A stretch of 64,000 nt of DNA from DYJE01 sp041660385 (GCA_041660385.1 JBAZWJ010000003.1:1-64000), one strand, 5' to 3'; positions 25,811 through 34,787 are shown, counted from the first letter of the stretch. Made by a program: numbers and translations. The notes: generated from the sequence alone by a model not told the origin.

Positions 25811-27694
25811 TCAACGCCCCGCCTCTCCCACAATCTCATTAAACTCCACCGTCTCTTTCACATTTTCAAGCTGTTCATCCGCGCGCATCACATCCATCTT
25901 ATCAAACCCGTCGGCCACGATCTCCCGCAGGTATTTCAAAGATTTTTCCTTATCATTTTTCAATGCGTAAACACAGGCCAGATTGTACCGGATGCTCAGA
26001 CTTGCTTCGGGCATGGCCAGCACTGCCTGTTCGTAAAGTTCTGCTGCTTTATCATAATCTTTATTCCTTATATATATACCCCCAAGTCTCTGCAAGGCTT
26101 CAGCATGTTTTGGCTGAAGTTCCAGAACCTTTTTCAAACTTTCCCCTGCCTGGTCCCATTCGTTTCTTCGTTCATGAAAAAGGGCCTTGTTGAACCAGAT
26201 TGTAACGGACGATGGAGATCTTTGAGCAGCCTGCTCAAAATGATATAACGCGGCCTTATCTTTTCCCTGTTCAGCAAGAATCACCGCCATATTGGCATGG
26301 ACTTCGGCGTACTCGGGATAACGTTCCACGATTTTTTCGTAATAAGGCAGAGCTTCACGCCCTTTTCCGGCCTTGTCCAGAGCAAACGCCAGATTCACCG
26401 TAGACACCATGTCCTGGGGATGGACCTTGAGCGCTTGCGTGTAAAGGGTGATCGAGTCTTTCCAGTCCCCTGCCCTGAGAAGGGCGAACCCGGCCAGAAC
26501 AAGACAGAAAACAATGCCCATGGCCCAGGCCTTGCTCCCTTTGAAACGTTCTCCAAAGCCATAGGCAAGGATGATAAACAGACCGATGCCCGGAACATAC
26601 ATGAACCGGTCCGCATGGGCAGGCCACAGTCCGCCCTGAATCACGCCGCTGACCATCACCAGATTGCCCACAAAAAAGAACCAGCCCACGGCCACATAGG
26701 GTCTTCGTTTCAGATTGGCCAGGGCATAAACGCTGGCAGACACGAGAACCGCAAAAGCCGGAATGCTTTTCCATAAAGGGACAGAAGCAGGATAAGGATA
26801 ATGAACGGAAAGATTGAAAGGCCAGAATGTCTGAACCATATAAACCACATAAGCCACAAGTGCGTTGGCAAACCTCAGCCCCATGCCCACCTTGTCCATG
26901 GGCGTAGCCTCGTGAACAAAACTCGCTTTGCTGAAATTGAGGTAAAGAATCAGGCCCGTCACGATAAGCAGAGGAATTTTTTCAAGAATCGGTACAATAT
27001 TCCGCCTGTCAAAGGCCTTTAATCCAGTGCTCTCACCATCCCTGAACAGTAAGAAACGGTGAAACGGCCACACATCAAACAGCAGCAGGGAAAAAATCAG
27101 GGTGATCACTGAGGCTTTGGCCGTAAGCCCCAGAAAATAGAAAATAAATACATGAAGATACCGGGAAAAATCTTTCTGTTTGATATACCGATGATAGGCC
27201 AGAAGCGTACTCAGCAAAAAAAACGTTGAAAGAACGTTTTTCCGGCTCGTCACCCAGGCCACTGATTCCACGTTCAACGGATGGAGGGCAAAAAGGGCTG
27301 ATATAAAAAGGCTTTTCCCGTAATCACCTGTCACTTTATAGAAAAAAAAGAAAAGAAGGCAGGTGTTCAGAAGGTGGAGTATCAGATTGTGGATGTGATG
27401 TTTTGAAGGATCAAGACCGAAAAACTCGCAATCGGCCATATGGGACACCATGGTCAACGGCATCCAGTACGGGCCAGAGTCATGACCGAAATCAAGGGAC
27501 CATCTGACACCTTCGGTCGTAAACCCCTGATTCACATAGGGGTTGTCCGTCACATAAACCGGATCGTCCATGCTGATGAAATCAAACCCGCCCACCTGAT
27601 GATAAACAATCACGGTGAGAAACAGCAAAAGGGAAAACTCAAGGAATTTGATAAACGTCCCTTTCCCTTTATGCTGGCTGGTCGCATCTGTCAT
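25811..27694 (-). CDS. TMTC-like membrane protein with TPRs (paralogue 3)
   Basis: The 627-residue protein repeats the layout of its two paralogues: FISMDDPVYVTDNPYVNQGF in the first loop, MVSHMADCEFFGLDPSKHH, HPLNVESVAWVTSRKNV, then ADRFMYVPGIGLFI, followed by five or six TPR units (AFALDKAGKGREALPYYEKI and relatives). The acidic pair in the first loop is conserved in all three, as expected for a catalytic site in a GT-C fold enzyme. It starts 11 nt after the end of the nucleotidyltransferase-GT2 fusion gene, so both are co-transcribed. Substrate and acceptor are unknown; protein O-glycosylation or polymer assembly are both possible. Confidence 0.78.
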   Translation of the reverse strand: MTDATSQHKGKGTFIKFLEFSLLLFLTVIVYHQVGGFDFISMDDPVYVTDNPYVNQGFTTEGVRWSLDFGHDSGPYWMPLTMVSHMADCEFFGLDPSKHHIHNLILHLLNTCLLFFFFYKVTGDYGKSLFISALFALHPLNVESVAWVTSRKNVLSTFFLLSTLLAYHRYIKQKDFSRYLHVFIFYFLGLTAKASVITLIFSLLLFDVWPFHRFLLFRDGESTGLKAFDRRNIVPILEKIPLLIVTGLILYLNFSKASFVHEATPMDKVGMGLRFANALVAYVVYMVQTFWPFNLSVHYPYPASVPLWKSIPAFAVLVSASVYALANLKRRPYVAVGWFFFVGNLVMVSGVIQGGLWPAHADRFMYVPGIGLFIILAYGFGERFKGSKAWAMGIVFCLVLAGFALLRAGDWKDSITLYTQALKVHPQDMVSTVNLAFALDKAGKGREALPYYEKIVERYPEYAEVHANMAVILAEQGKDKAALYHFEQAAQRSPSSVTIWFNKALFHERRNEWDQAGESLKKVLELQPKHAEALQRLGGIYIRNKDYDKAAELYEQAVLAMPEASLSIRYNLACVYALKNDKEKSLKYLREIVADGFDKMDVMRADEQLENVKETVEFNEIVGEAGR

Positions 27695-27705
27695 CCGTGA
27701 TTCCT

Positions 27706-29202
27706 TTATCCTTTCGTCATAACCCGTTTTAAGAGAGGCAGCAGATCATCGGTCATAAGATATCTGATCTTCTTCCTTATAATCAACCCAAGCATGGAAA
27801 ACCCTGTTCGAAGGCTTGCTTTTAAATTCCCGGAATGCTTCGATTCACCGCCGATCCTGCCGTGATAGGACACAGGAATTTCGATGATCCGAAGGTAATG
27901 CCGGATGGGTTCGATGATCATTTCAGGAGAAAACGAGGGACCGTCCGCCCGGAGATCGTGCCTGATCCGCTTATACGCATCAGCCCAGATGCCTCTGAAC
28001 GTGCAGCCCACATCGGTGAGTCTGGGTTCGTGACGGCTCCACCAGAGAATCTCGATGATCTTGGCCACAGCCACATTGCCGATTCTCAAGAAAAGGGTCA
28101 TGTTGGCTCCTTGCTGGATCATCTGTTTGGTGGTCCGCGTGCCCAGAACCATATCCGCGTCTTTCAGGTATTCCAGGAGTTTTCCCAGATCCCTTGCCTT
28201 GAACGAACCGTCGGCTTCGGTGAGAATCAGAATATCTCCCGTGGCCTTGTCCATGCCGTATCGCAGGGCGTGACCATAGCCTTTCAGTGCCGTTGAATAC
28301 ACTTTCGCGCCTTTTTCAGCGGCAATGGCGGCTGTTCTGTCCATGGAATTGTTATCCGCCACGATAATCTCATGAACCCTGCCCTTGAAGTCATCGATCA
28401 CATGACCAATGGAGTCTTCTTCGTTATAGGCCGGAATCACAAGGCTGATGGTTTTTTCCTCAAATTTTTCAGCCCGGACCATATGGTTGGCCTGGTTCAG
28501 ATCATCGGCGGTATTCACATTCACATAACCGCCGATCACGAAAAACGGAAGCACGGTTTTTCTATCACGGATCAAGGCGCTCACCGCGTCAATCAATTCC
28601 CTTTTTCCTGATCGCTCAGAAACGGCTGTGCTTTCAATGGCCTTGAAGATCTCCGGTGTGAAAAGAAACGTGCCGCAGCCGAGAAGGTCGTTCGTCACAT
28701 GCTCGGGTTTTTCGGCAACGGAAATTATTGTGCCGTCTTTGACCTCCACCGCATAGTTCTTCCGAATCTCGCCAGGATTCGCCCTTTGTTTTAAAACACA
28801 GACGGCTGAAAAATCCTTTTCAACAAAATCCCTGAGTTCAGTATGGTTGGACTGGAGATACAATTCATCCCCCAGCATCAGGCAGAACATCTCTTCAATA
28901 TGCGGCTTTGCAAGAAGCACCCCTTCCGCCAGCCCCTTTTCCGGCTCAAAGTTTTCGATGAGAGTAACCCGCAGATCTCCAAGCTCGATATGTTTCAGTT
29001 CCTCGTAAATGTCCCGCCTGTTCGCCCCGACAATGATGAAAACCTCACGGATCCCCATATCCCTGTGCATAATGCCAAGATTCCGGGAAAGAAGAGAACG
29101 CCCATCCACACGAAGAAGAACCTTCGACCGCTGCCTCGCCTCAGGATAAAGCCGTGTGCCGGGTCCGGCAGCTGCGATTAGGCCCACCAGTTGAGATGTC
29201 AT
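27706..29202 (-). CDS. Fused sugar nucleotidyltransferase / GT2 glycosyltransferase
   Basis: This 498-residue protein joins two enzymes. Residues 1 to about 235 form a nucleotidyltransferase (IAAAGPGTRLYPEARQRSKV, with GxGTR and the Lys of the SKVLL segment, LMLGDEL, AEKPEHV, GCGTFLFTPEIF). From about residue 250 a DPM/DPG-synthase-like GT2 domain follows (ISLVIPAYNEEDSIGHVI, IIVADNNSMDRT, LILTEADGSF, VGCTFRGI). A membrane-facing C-terminal helix region with RTGFSMLGLIIRKKI closes it. It could make an NDP-sugar and hand it to the attached transferase, probably onto polyprenyl phosphate. It overlaps the upstream GT87 gene by 4 nt and precedes a TMTC-like gene that could use such a lipid-linked donor. 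Confidence 0.85.
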   Translation of the reverse strand: MTSQLVGLIAAAGPGTRLYPEARQRSKVLLRVDGRSLLSRNLGIMHRDMGIREVFIIVGANRRDIYEELKHIELGDLRVTLIENFEPEKGLAEGVLLAKPHIEEMFCLMLGDELYLQSNHTELRDFVEKDFSAVCVLKQRANPGEIRKNYAVEVKDGTIISVAEKPEHVTNDLLGCGTFLFTPEIFKAIESTAVSERSGKRELIDAVSALIRDRKTVLPFFVIGGYVNVNTADDLNQANHMVRAEKFEEKTISLVIPAYNEEDSIGHVIDDFKGRVHEIIVADNNSMDRTAAIAAEKGAKVYSTALKGYGHALRYGMDKATGDILILTEADGSFKARDLGKLLEYLKDADMVLGTRTTKQMIQQGANMTLFLRIGNVAVAKIIEILWWSRHEPRLTDVGCTFRGIWADAYKRIRHDLRADGPSFSPEMIIEPIRHYLRIIEIPVSYHGRIGGESKHSGNLKASLRTGFSMLGLIIRKKIRYLMTDDLLPLLKRVMTKG

Positions 29203-30431
29203 GAGACTTCCTTCTTATTCCAAATTACATTAACCCAATGATTCACAACCATCAACACCAGAAGATTGATTCCAATAAACTGAAACGACAGCACATAAAA
29301 CAATTTTGACACAACGCTTCCCGCCCCAATCCATCCCATGATGCTGAAGACCTGTTCCACCAGCAGCCGTGAAAGGGTCATCATTGTCAAAGACAGCACA
29401 AGAAGCCCCCTTTCGCTTTTCCGAAGATCCCCAAAAAACGGCAGGGCTGAGAACAGAAGCGTTCCGTGGTCGAATCGAAAGTTGAACCCGATGCAGAATA
29501 TCACCATGCTTGCAAACACCCTGGCGTAATATCCGCTATCGCTTGCCGTGTTTTCGTAACACCGGTGTATCAGATAACAGGTGTAAAGAAAAAGACAACC
29601 GTAAAGCCCGGCCATGGTCAGGGTCAAAGGAAAAACCATGCCCTTATCAATGAGACCTGTCATCACCAGTTTGTTGAACATGTCCTGCCAGCCTGCAAAA
29701 CCGTCGGCCACATAAGGGTAACTGATGCCATGAAGCCGCATCCGCGCATAGGTTTCGCCCATGGCTCTCAGCATGTCCGTATGTGTGGAGACCCCGAATA
29801 ACGCGATGGAAAGACAGCCTGAACACAGGATAAAAATCACTGCCCAGGCAAACAGTTTATACTTTCGTGTCAGCAGAGGAACGATGAACAACGGCGCAAG
29901 AAACACCTTGAAAACCACGGCAAGACTTAAAAAAAACCCGGCCCACCCCTCTTTTCCCTGTTGCTGAAAATATAAACAGGCCATGAGACAGGCCGCAACT
30001 TCCACATAAATATTAAGGTAACAGAGCTGGGTCAGAAAAAACGTAGCCAGCAGAATGAAGAAAGCAAAGGGGGCGCTGTTTTCCATTTTCAGGATTCCCA
30101 GCTTCAGCTTCAACGACAACCAGACGCACACCACGGATAACAGCGCTGTCTGAGCAAATTTCAGCTTGACCGCCACTCCCACAGGAAACATAAGCCATGG
30201 CCCGAAAGCGATCACCGTCAGCGGAAAATTGTAGAACACCGTATCTTTGGGATAGAACACCCCGGTTTGCTTATAACCGGCCAGCCAGGCATGGGCCATG
30301 TGGTAATCCACACCGTAATAAAACCGGAGTTTTGTAAATACGAAATAAAGGGTGAGAACCACGCCGGTAAACGCTGTACAGAACAGAATAATCTCAAGCG
30401 ATCTCCAGACTTTTTCCTCTCGTCCCACCAT
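29199..30431 (-). CDS. GT87-like polyprenol-sugar glycosyltransferase
   Basis: The 410-residue protein has about ten membrane helices. The first periplasmic loop contains YGVDYHMAHAWLAGY and YNFPLTVIAFGPWLMFP, with the acidic residue and the PLT/P pattern of the GT87 (DUF2029) family. These GT-C enzymes take mannose or another sugar from a polyprenyl phosphate donor. It is the first gene of the glycan operon; GAGG lies seven nt before the ATG. The next gene overlaps by 4 nt and encodes a nucleotidyltransferase-GT2 fusion that could supply the donor. Confidence 0.75.
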   Translation of the reverse strand: MVGREEKVWRSLEIILFCTAFTGVVLTLYFVFTKLRFYYGVDYHMAHAWLAGYKQTGVFYPKDTVFYNFPLTVIAFGPWLMFPVGVAVKLKFAQTALLSVVCVWLSLKLKLGILKMENSAPFAFFILLATFFLTQLCYLNIYVEVAACLMACLYFQQQGKEGWAGFFLSLAVVFKVFLAPLFIVPLLTRKYKLFAWAVIFILCSGCLSIALFGVSTHTDMLRAMGETYARMRLHGISYPYVADGFAGWQDMFNKLVMTGLIDKGMVFPLTLTMAGLYGCLFLYTCYLIHRCYENTASDSGYYARVFASMVIFCIGFNFRFDHGTLLFSALPFFGDLRKSERGLLVLSLTMMTLSRLLVEQVFSIMGWIGAGSVVSKLFYVLSFQFIGINLLVLMVVNHWVNVIWNKKEVS

Positions 30432-30772
30432 TTACCCTCACCCGATGTGTTGATTGTACTATCTATGTCTACTCGCATCCGATATATTTGACACCATTGA
30501 ACAGACATCCATAACCTGTTGAAATGACATAGTCAAGACGTTGCGTTTACAAATTTCAACGTTCGTTCAATGTTTCTTTCAGGTAAATATTTAATTATAA
30601 TTGGCACCTTGAATTTATTACGACCACAAAAAAACAAAAATACCCATAATTATAGATTTTTGTATTGAAATTTGAGTTTAGCTTGACTTTTAGCCTAGAA
30701 CAACGTTCTTTAGTGATAATTAAACATAAAAAATGAAAATAGTCTGTTTGAACAACTGATGAGGTTTCTGAC
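30432..30772. promoter_or_regulatory. Divergent promoter region between glycan operon and AAA ATPase pair
   Basis: The stretch is AT-rich and has no gene. On the minus strand TTGACT (30536-30531) and TATGGA (30513-30508) are 17 bases apart and could drive the glycan operon. On the plus strand TTGACT at 30683 lies 90 nt before the ATPase gene, followed by a perfect inverted repeat AGAAC-AAC-GTTCT at 30697-30709, which is a candidate operator. The ribosome binding site of the ATPase is TGATGAGG. Confidence 0.4.
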
Positions 30773-32086
30773 ATGATAACCCTTATAGAAGCAAAAAATT
30801 ACCGTTGCCTGCGTTACGTTTGTCAACGTCTTGAGCCTTTTCAAATCTTAGTGGGACCAAACGCCAGCGGTAAAACAACATTTCTCGATGTGATCGCATT
30901 TCTTGGGGACTTTTTATCCAAAGGCCTTTTGGCGGCAATCCATTCAAGAACCAACAATTTCCATGACCTGCTCTGGTGGGGTAAGGGAAATGGATTTCAA
31001 CTTGCAGTTGAAGCGGCGATCCCGGATCATTTAAGAACCCGGCTTCGCGATAAAAATAATAAAACCGTTCGCTATGAAATCGACTTGCAATTTGATGAAA
31101 TAAACCAGGCTATCATCATCCAGACGGAAAAGGTTTTACTGAAATCAGCCGATTCAAAACCGTCAAATCATCACCAGCAACTTGGGCTATTCCCCGACTT
31201 TAGTGGATCACCTGAAACAATTGTATCACCCACACGGGCAAAGGGAACAACTGTAGTATTAAATAAAGTACCCAACGGTAATGACAATTTTTATTCTGAA
31301 GTATACAAGGATAAAGGCAAGGGGTGGGCACCTTCATTTAAGCTTGGCCCCCAGAAATCGGCTCTCGCAAATCTTCCCGCAGATGATGAAAATTTTCCTG
31401 TGACATCATGGTTGAAAGACTTGCTCACAGCAAATGTAACGCAGTTGATGCTCAACAGCATGTTGATAAGACAGGCGAGCCCTCCGGGACAAGGACGACT
31501 TTTCAAAGCTGACGGCTCAAATTTACCATGGATGGTAGAGCATTTAAAAAAATCTGCTCCTAACCGATTCGAACAATGGCTTGACCATTTGAGAACAGCT
31601 TTACCCGATTTGAAAAATATTCTCACAGTGGAAAGAGAAGATGACCGCCATCGCTACTTGAAGCTAACATACGCCGGAGGGTACGACATAGACATACCGC
31701 CTTCTTTGGTTCGTGATGAAGAAGGAGTCGATGTGCCGTCCTGGCTTGTTTCTGATGGGACACTTCGTTTGATTGCCCTTTCCATATTGGCCTACCTTCC
31801 TGATTTCTCAGGAGTGTACCTTATTGAGGAGCCGGAAAACGGCATTCATCCAAGGGCTGTGGATACGTTGTTTCAATCCCTTTCTTCAATTTACGACGCA
31901 CAAATCCTCGTGGCCACCCATTCGCCGATTGTCCTCAGCATGGTGGATGCCAAAAATGTCCTGTGTTTTGCGAAGACAGAAAACGGCGAGGTTGACATCG
32001 TCAAAGGAAACGAGCACCCCGCCTTGAGGGACTGGAAAGGAGATTCAAATCTGGGTGTTCTTTTTGCAGGCGGGGTTCTGGGATGA
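30773..32086 (+). CDS. AAA/ABC-type ATPase of a probable defence pair (MAD3-like)
   Basis: The 437-residue ATPase is of the RecF/OLD-like kind. It starts MITLIEAKNYRCLRYV, with Walker A GPNASGKTT at residues 28-36. A middle lid contains a variable region with a short QQLGLFPDF loop. The signature motif SDGTLR is at 327, Walker B VYLIEEPENGIHP at 348, and a THSP H-loop at 382. There is no fused TOPRIM nuclease, unlike OLD proteins. The following gene overlaps it by 4 nt and encodes a small conserved partner. From memory, the pair resembles the ATPase MAD3 and protein MAD4 of the methylation-associated defence system; the other components of that system are not in the window. PARIS- or Gabija-like pairs are alternatives. 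Confidence 0.75.
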   Translation: MITLIEAKNYRCLRYVCQRLEPFQILVGPNASGKTTFLDVIAFLGDFLSKGLLAAIHSRTNNFHDLLWWGKGNGFQLAVEAAIPDHLRTRLRDKNNKTVRYEIDLQFDEINQAIIIQTEKVLLKSADSKPSNHHQQLGLFPDFSGSPETIVSPTRAKGTTVVLNKVPNGNDNFYSEVYKDKGKGWAPSFKLGPQKSALANLPADDENFPVTSWLKDLLTANVTQLMLNSMLIRQASPPGQGRLFKADGSNLPWMVEHLKKSAPNRFEQWLDHLRTALPDLKNILTVEREDDRHRYLKLTYAGGYDIDIPPSLVRDEEGVDVPSWLVSDGTLRLIALSILAYLPDFSGVYLIEEPENGIHPRAVDTLFQSLSSIYDAQILVATHSPIVLSMVDAKNVLCFAKTENGEVDIVKGNEHPALRDWKGDSNLGVLFAGGVLG

Positions 32087-32727
32087 ACTCTTGCAATTTT
32101 CAATATGATCTGGTCGTTCTGACAGCGGACAAAAACATGCAGTTTGCTGTAGAAGGCCTGCTCGGCAGGCGAGAAGCCCTTAAAATCCACCCGATTCAGG
32201 TCGAATTTTATATCCATCCATGGAGAGATCCCGGCTGCTTGAATCATTCGGAGAAATTCCTCCAGCCTTTTGTCAATCGATACGCCCACGCCCTGGTTAT
32301 CTTCGATCATGAAGGGTGTGGTCAGGATAAAAAACACAATAGAGAAGAGCTGGAAAAAAAAGTTCTCTCAGCCCTGTCTCGATCTGGATGGGAAGACAGA
32401 GCATCCGCCATAGTTATCGAACCGGAACTTGAAAACTGGGTATTCAGTGATTCTCCCGAAGTCGATAATGCCATGGGCTGGTCGGACAGAAGTCAGACTC
32501 TTCGCCATTGGATGGAGGAAAAGAATTTTCTCGTATCCGGCAAGATAAAACCTTCCCACCCCAAAGAAGCAATGGAAGCAGCTCTTAAACATGTTCGGTC
32601 ACCCCGATCATCTTCATTGTACAAGAAGCTATCTGAACGAGTGGGATTGGGACGATGCACTGACCCAGCGTTTCTTAAACTAAAAACAACCCTTCAGTCA
32701 TGGTTCCCTGTTCCTGACTACAAATAA
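32083..32727 (+). CDS. Small partner of the AAA ATPase (MAD4-like)
   Basis: The 214-residue soluble protein has conserved-looking acidic motifs VVLTADKNMQFAVEGLLGR, HALVIFDHEGCG and SAIVIEPELENWVF, and a C-terminal PKEAMEAALKHVRSPRSSSLY and GRCTDPAFLKLKTTLQSWF. The arrangement of Asp and Glu residues after hydrophobic strands (TAD, IFDHEG, EPELE) is compatible with a TOPRIM-like metal-dependent nuclease fold, as in other ATPase-partner defence pairs, but no catalytic assignment can be proven from sequence. From memory it closely resembles proteins named MAD4. ATGA overlap with the ATPase gene indicates coupled translation at matched stoichiometry. Confidence 0.68.
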   Translation: MNSCNFQYDLVVLTADKNMQFAVEGLLGRREALKIHPIQVEFYIHPWRDPGCLNHSEKFLQPFVNRYAHALVIFDHEGCGQDKKHNREELEKKVLSALSRSGWEDRASAIVIEPELENWVFSDSPEVDNAMGWSDRSQTLRHWMEEKNFLVSGKIKPSHPKEAMEAALKHVRSPRSSSLYKKLSERVGLGRCTDPAFLKLKTTLQSWFPVPDYK

Positions 32728-32955
32728 TTTAATAACGACAGTTTGAAAAGCGCATTCAAATTCATGCCCAGAACATTCAAAAAAACTCCGGCTCAAGATT
32801 GACGGTATTTATCCAATCCTTTATAGTTAAATCATCCATTCAGGAGATCTGGAATCACGTCATAAAGGTTTTCGTTTTATAAGTTTTTTTACTGGCACAC
32901 CACGTATGGGAAAAAACCATACGGAACGGTTCAAAAAACAAAAAAAGGAGGCCCT

Positions 32956-33252
32956 ATGAAAACCTACATTATCCTCACCACACTTACCGAAGAAGGGAAA
33001 AGATGGGTTCAGAACAACCCTGAGAAAATGAAGCTCAGCCCTGAATCCGTTGAACACCGGGGAGGTGAAATCATTGAGCAGTACGCACTCTTAGGTCCAT
33101 ACGATTTCCTGACCATCATCAGGGTCAAAGACGAAAAGTCGATTTACAAGATCACCACGGAAATGGGCGCTCTTGGAACCGTCAATACCATGACGCTGCC
33201 TGCCATATCCATCGACGCTTTCATCAACGACATCAGTTGTAAGCATTGCTGA
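32956..33252 (+). CDS. GYD-domain protein
   Basis: The 98-residue protein matches the small GYD family: YIILTTLTEEGKRWV at the start, YALLGPYDFLTIIRVKDEKS in the middle and GTVNTMTLPAISIDAFI at the end. GYD proteins form ferredoxin-like, Dabb-type dimers; their function is not established. A strong AAAAAGGAGG ribosome binding site precedes the ATG. A hairpin CGTATGG / CCATACG lies 30 nt upstream (32905-32926). It stands alone between the defence-like pair and the surface-protein operon. Its two C-terminal Cys residues (CKHC) are an unusual ending. Confidence 0.8.
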   Translation: MKTYIILTTLTEEGKRWVQNNPEKMKLSPESVEHRGGEIIEQYALLGPYDFLTIIRVKDEKSIYKITTEMGALGTVNTMTLPAISIDAFINDISCKHC

Positions 33253-33640
33253 TTTGTGACCGCTGATCCGAAAAATCCAGCCTTCGGGGCAGACAAAAGA
33301 CAAGACCCTGAAGGCCAGGAATCGATTGATTATCATTGAACTGATGGCTGAACCATTCTTCCCCCATGCCCGGCCCATGGGGAAATTTTTTCCGCCACCC
33401 GCTGCACCTGCACCTGTCAAGGGCTCGACAATAAACGCATAAATCATCCATGTTCTGCTGGCATACACGTTGCAACGTCAACGTTCATAAAATGCTTTTC
33501 CTGGGTTACACGTTCTTTTTCCAACTGGGAAACCGGACTTTTAATGAGAAAAAGAACCCGCTGATTGCCCGGCATGAAAAAGGCATGAAAAAAAGGTGTC
33601 TTTTCTAACCGGGACTGCTTCAAGGGAGGTTTAAAAATTT
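33253..33640. promoter_or_regulatory. Intergenic region with a sigma-54 promoter
   Basis: No gene is seen. TGGCATACACGTTGCA at 33459-33474 has a -24 TGGCA and a -12 TTGCA with the required 10-nt GG-to-GC spacing. It reads toward the lipoprotein gene 167 nt downstream and leaves room for an NtrC-type activator site at about 33330-33400. The ribosome binding site GGGAGG of the next gene is at 33624. Confidence 0.6.
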
Positions 33641-34270
33641 ATGCGAAAATTTATGGGATCGATCATTTTTCTATCCGTTATGACTCTGTGCTCTGCCTGC
33701 ACCAGCTCCCACCAGATTTTCAAATTCGAAAATCCCATCAAGAGCTATTCGAACCTGATTCCCGGGGTTGAAGCGGGTGAAGCTGAAAACAAAATAGCCA
33801 TAAGCGTATTTGGCGAAGGTTTTTCACCGGAAACCGGAACGGCTCATCAGAAAAAATACCTGGCTGAACGGGCAGCCACCATCGACAGTTACAGAAGGCT
33901 TTCCGAACGTTTGTCCGGCATCCTGATCACGGCTTACACCAAGTCAGGCATGAAAGGCGTCACTGAAGATCAGGTGACCAGTGAAACAAACTCCTACCTG
34001 CGAGGCGCACAAACCCAGCTGATCAGTTATAATAAAGGTCTGGCCGTTGTGAACACAAGGGTATTCATCGAGCCTAGAGAAGTGAAAGGCTATCATGGTA
34101 ACAAAATATCGCGGGCCATATTAAGTGCCCTTGCCGGAGCAAGCGTTGGCGTAGCCACAGGGACCCTTGGGGGGCTGGCTGTTGGAGCAACCGCTGCTGA
34201 AATTGATGCGGCTGTTGCCATTGGAGCAGGTGCAGGCGCACTGGGAGGGGGAGCCTATTCAGCGCAATAA
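33641..34270 (+). CDS. LPP20-like outer-membrane lipoprotein
   Basis: The 209-residue protein has a lipoprotein signal peptide ending LCSAC with the modified Cys at residue 20. The middle contains AERAATIDSYRRLSERLSG, the typical LPP20-family helix, and YNKGLAVVNTRVFIEP. The C-terminus is a glycine-zipper-like stretch (ALAGASVGVATGTLGGLAVG, later GAGAGALGGGA) that may insert in or span the outer membrane. It is the first gene of a four-gene unit behind a sigma-54 promoter. The next gene begins before its stop codon, so translation is coupled. Confidence 0.7.
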   Translation: MRKFMGSIIFLSVMTLCSACTSSHQIFKFENPIKSYSNLIPGVEAGEAENKIAISVFGEGFSPETGTAHQKKYLAERAATIDSYRRLSERLSGILITAYTKSGMKGVTEDQVTSETNSYLRGAQTQLISYNKGLAVVNTRVFIEPREVKGYHGNKISRAILSALAGASVGVATGTLGGLAVGATAAEIDAAVAIGAGAGALGGGAYSAQ

Positions 34271-34787
34271 CACCATAGAATATGCACCGATCATCATCGG
34301 TTTGCTTGCCCTGGTTCTAGGAGCCCTTGTCTATTTGACAGACAGGTCTCCCGGATCTGTTTATTTTATAAATGACAAAATGGTGCAACTGTCCATGTAT
34401 GCTGGAGGCCATCGTTTTTTTGGTCGTCTTGGCAACCACCTGCCATCGTTCATCCATGTTTTCTCCTTCTCTCTTCTCACGATGGGCACCATGGGATTGA
34501 TGAAAAAAAAACATGCGAAAGCGTTTTACGCCTGCCTGTTCTGGTTTGCCGTAAACACGTTGTTCGAGCTGGGTCAGGCATTTCCGGTACAAGCATCCGC
34601 CTTGTGCCCGGACTGGTTCAGCGTCCTTCCTTACCTTGAAAATACAGGTTCTTTTTTCAGAAACGGAACCTTTGATCCATGGGATATCGTATCGTTTTCG
34701 GCTGGTGCCTTCGCGGCCTGGGCCGTGTATCGGAGCTTAAAAAAAAGGGATATAGGCTATGAACTTTCTTACGAAAAAAACCATTGA
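34257..34787 (+). CDS. VanZ-like small membrane protein
   Basis: Four hydrophobic helices are seen: YAPIIIGLLALVLGALVYL, IHVFSFSLLTMGTMGLM, the segment with LFWFAVNTLFELGQ, and DIVSFSAGAFAAWAVY. The pairing of FELGQ with a later FDPWDIVSF resembles the VanZ-like family (E..Q and FD..D motifs). The reading frame is open from an ATG at 34167, but that would overlap the lipoprotein gene by 104 nt. An ATT at 34257 preceded by GGGAGG gives a better-placed start and a protein of 176 residues; ATT starts are rare, so this is uncertain. It overlaps the next gene by 29 nt. Confidence 0.55.
   Translation: MQRNNTIEYAPIIIGLLALVLGALVYLTDRSPGSVYFINDKMVQLSMYAGGHRFFGRLGNHLPSFIHVFSFSLLTMGTMGLMKKKHAKAFYACLFWFAVNTLFELGQAFPVQASALCPDWFSVLPYLENTGSFFRNGTFDPWDIVSFSAGAFAAWAVYRSLKKRDIGYELSYEKNH

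Noticed and set aside
30697..30709. LexA box upstream of the ATPase pair
   Set aside because: AGAAC-AAC-GTTCT has a three-base centre, whereas the known GAAC-N4-GTTC box needs four; kept only as a generic inverted repeat.
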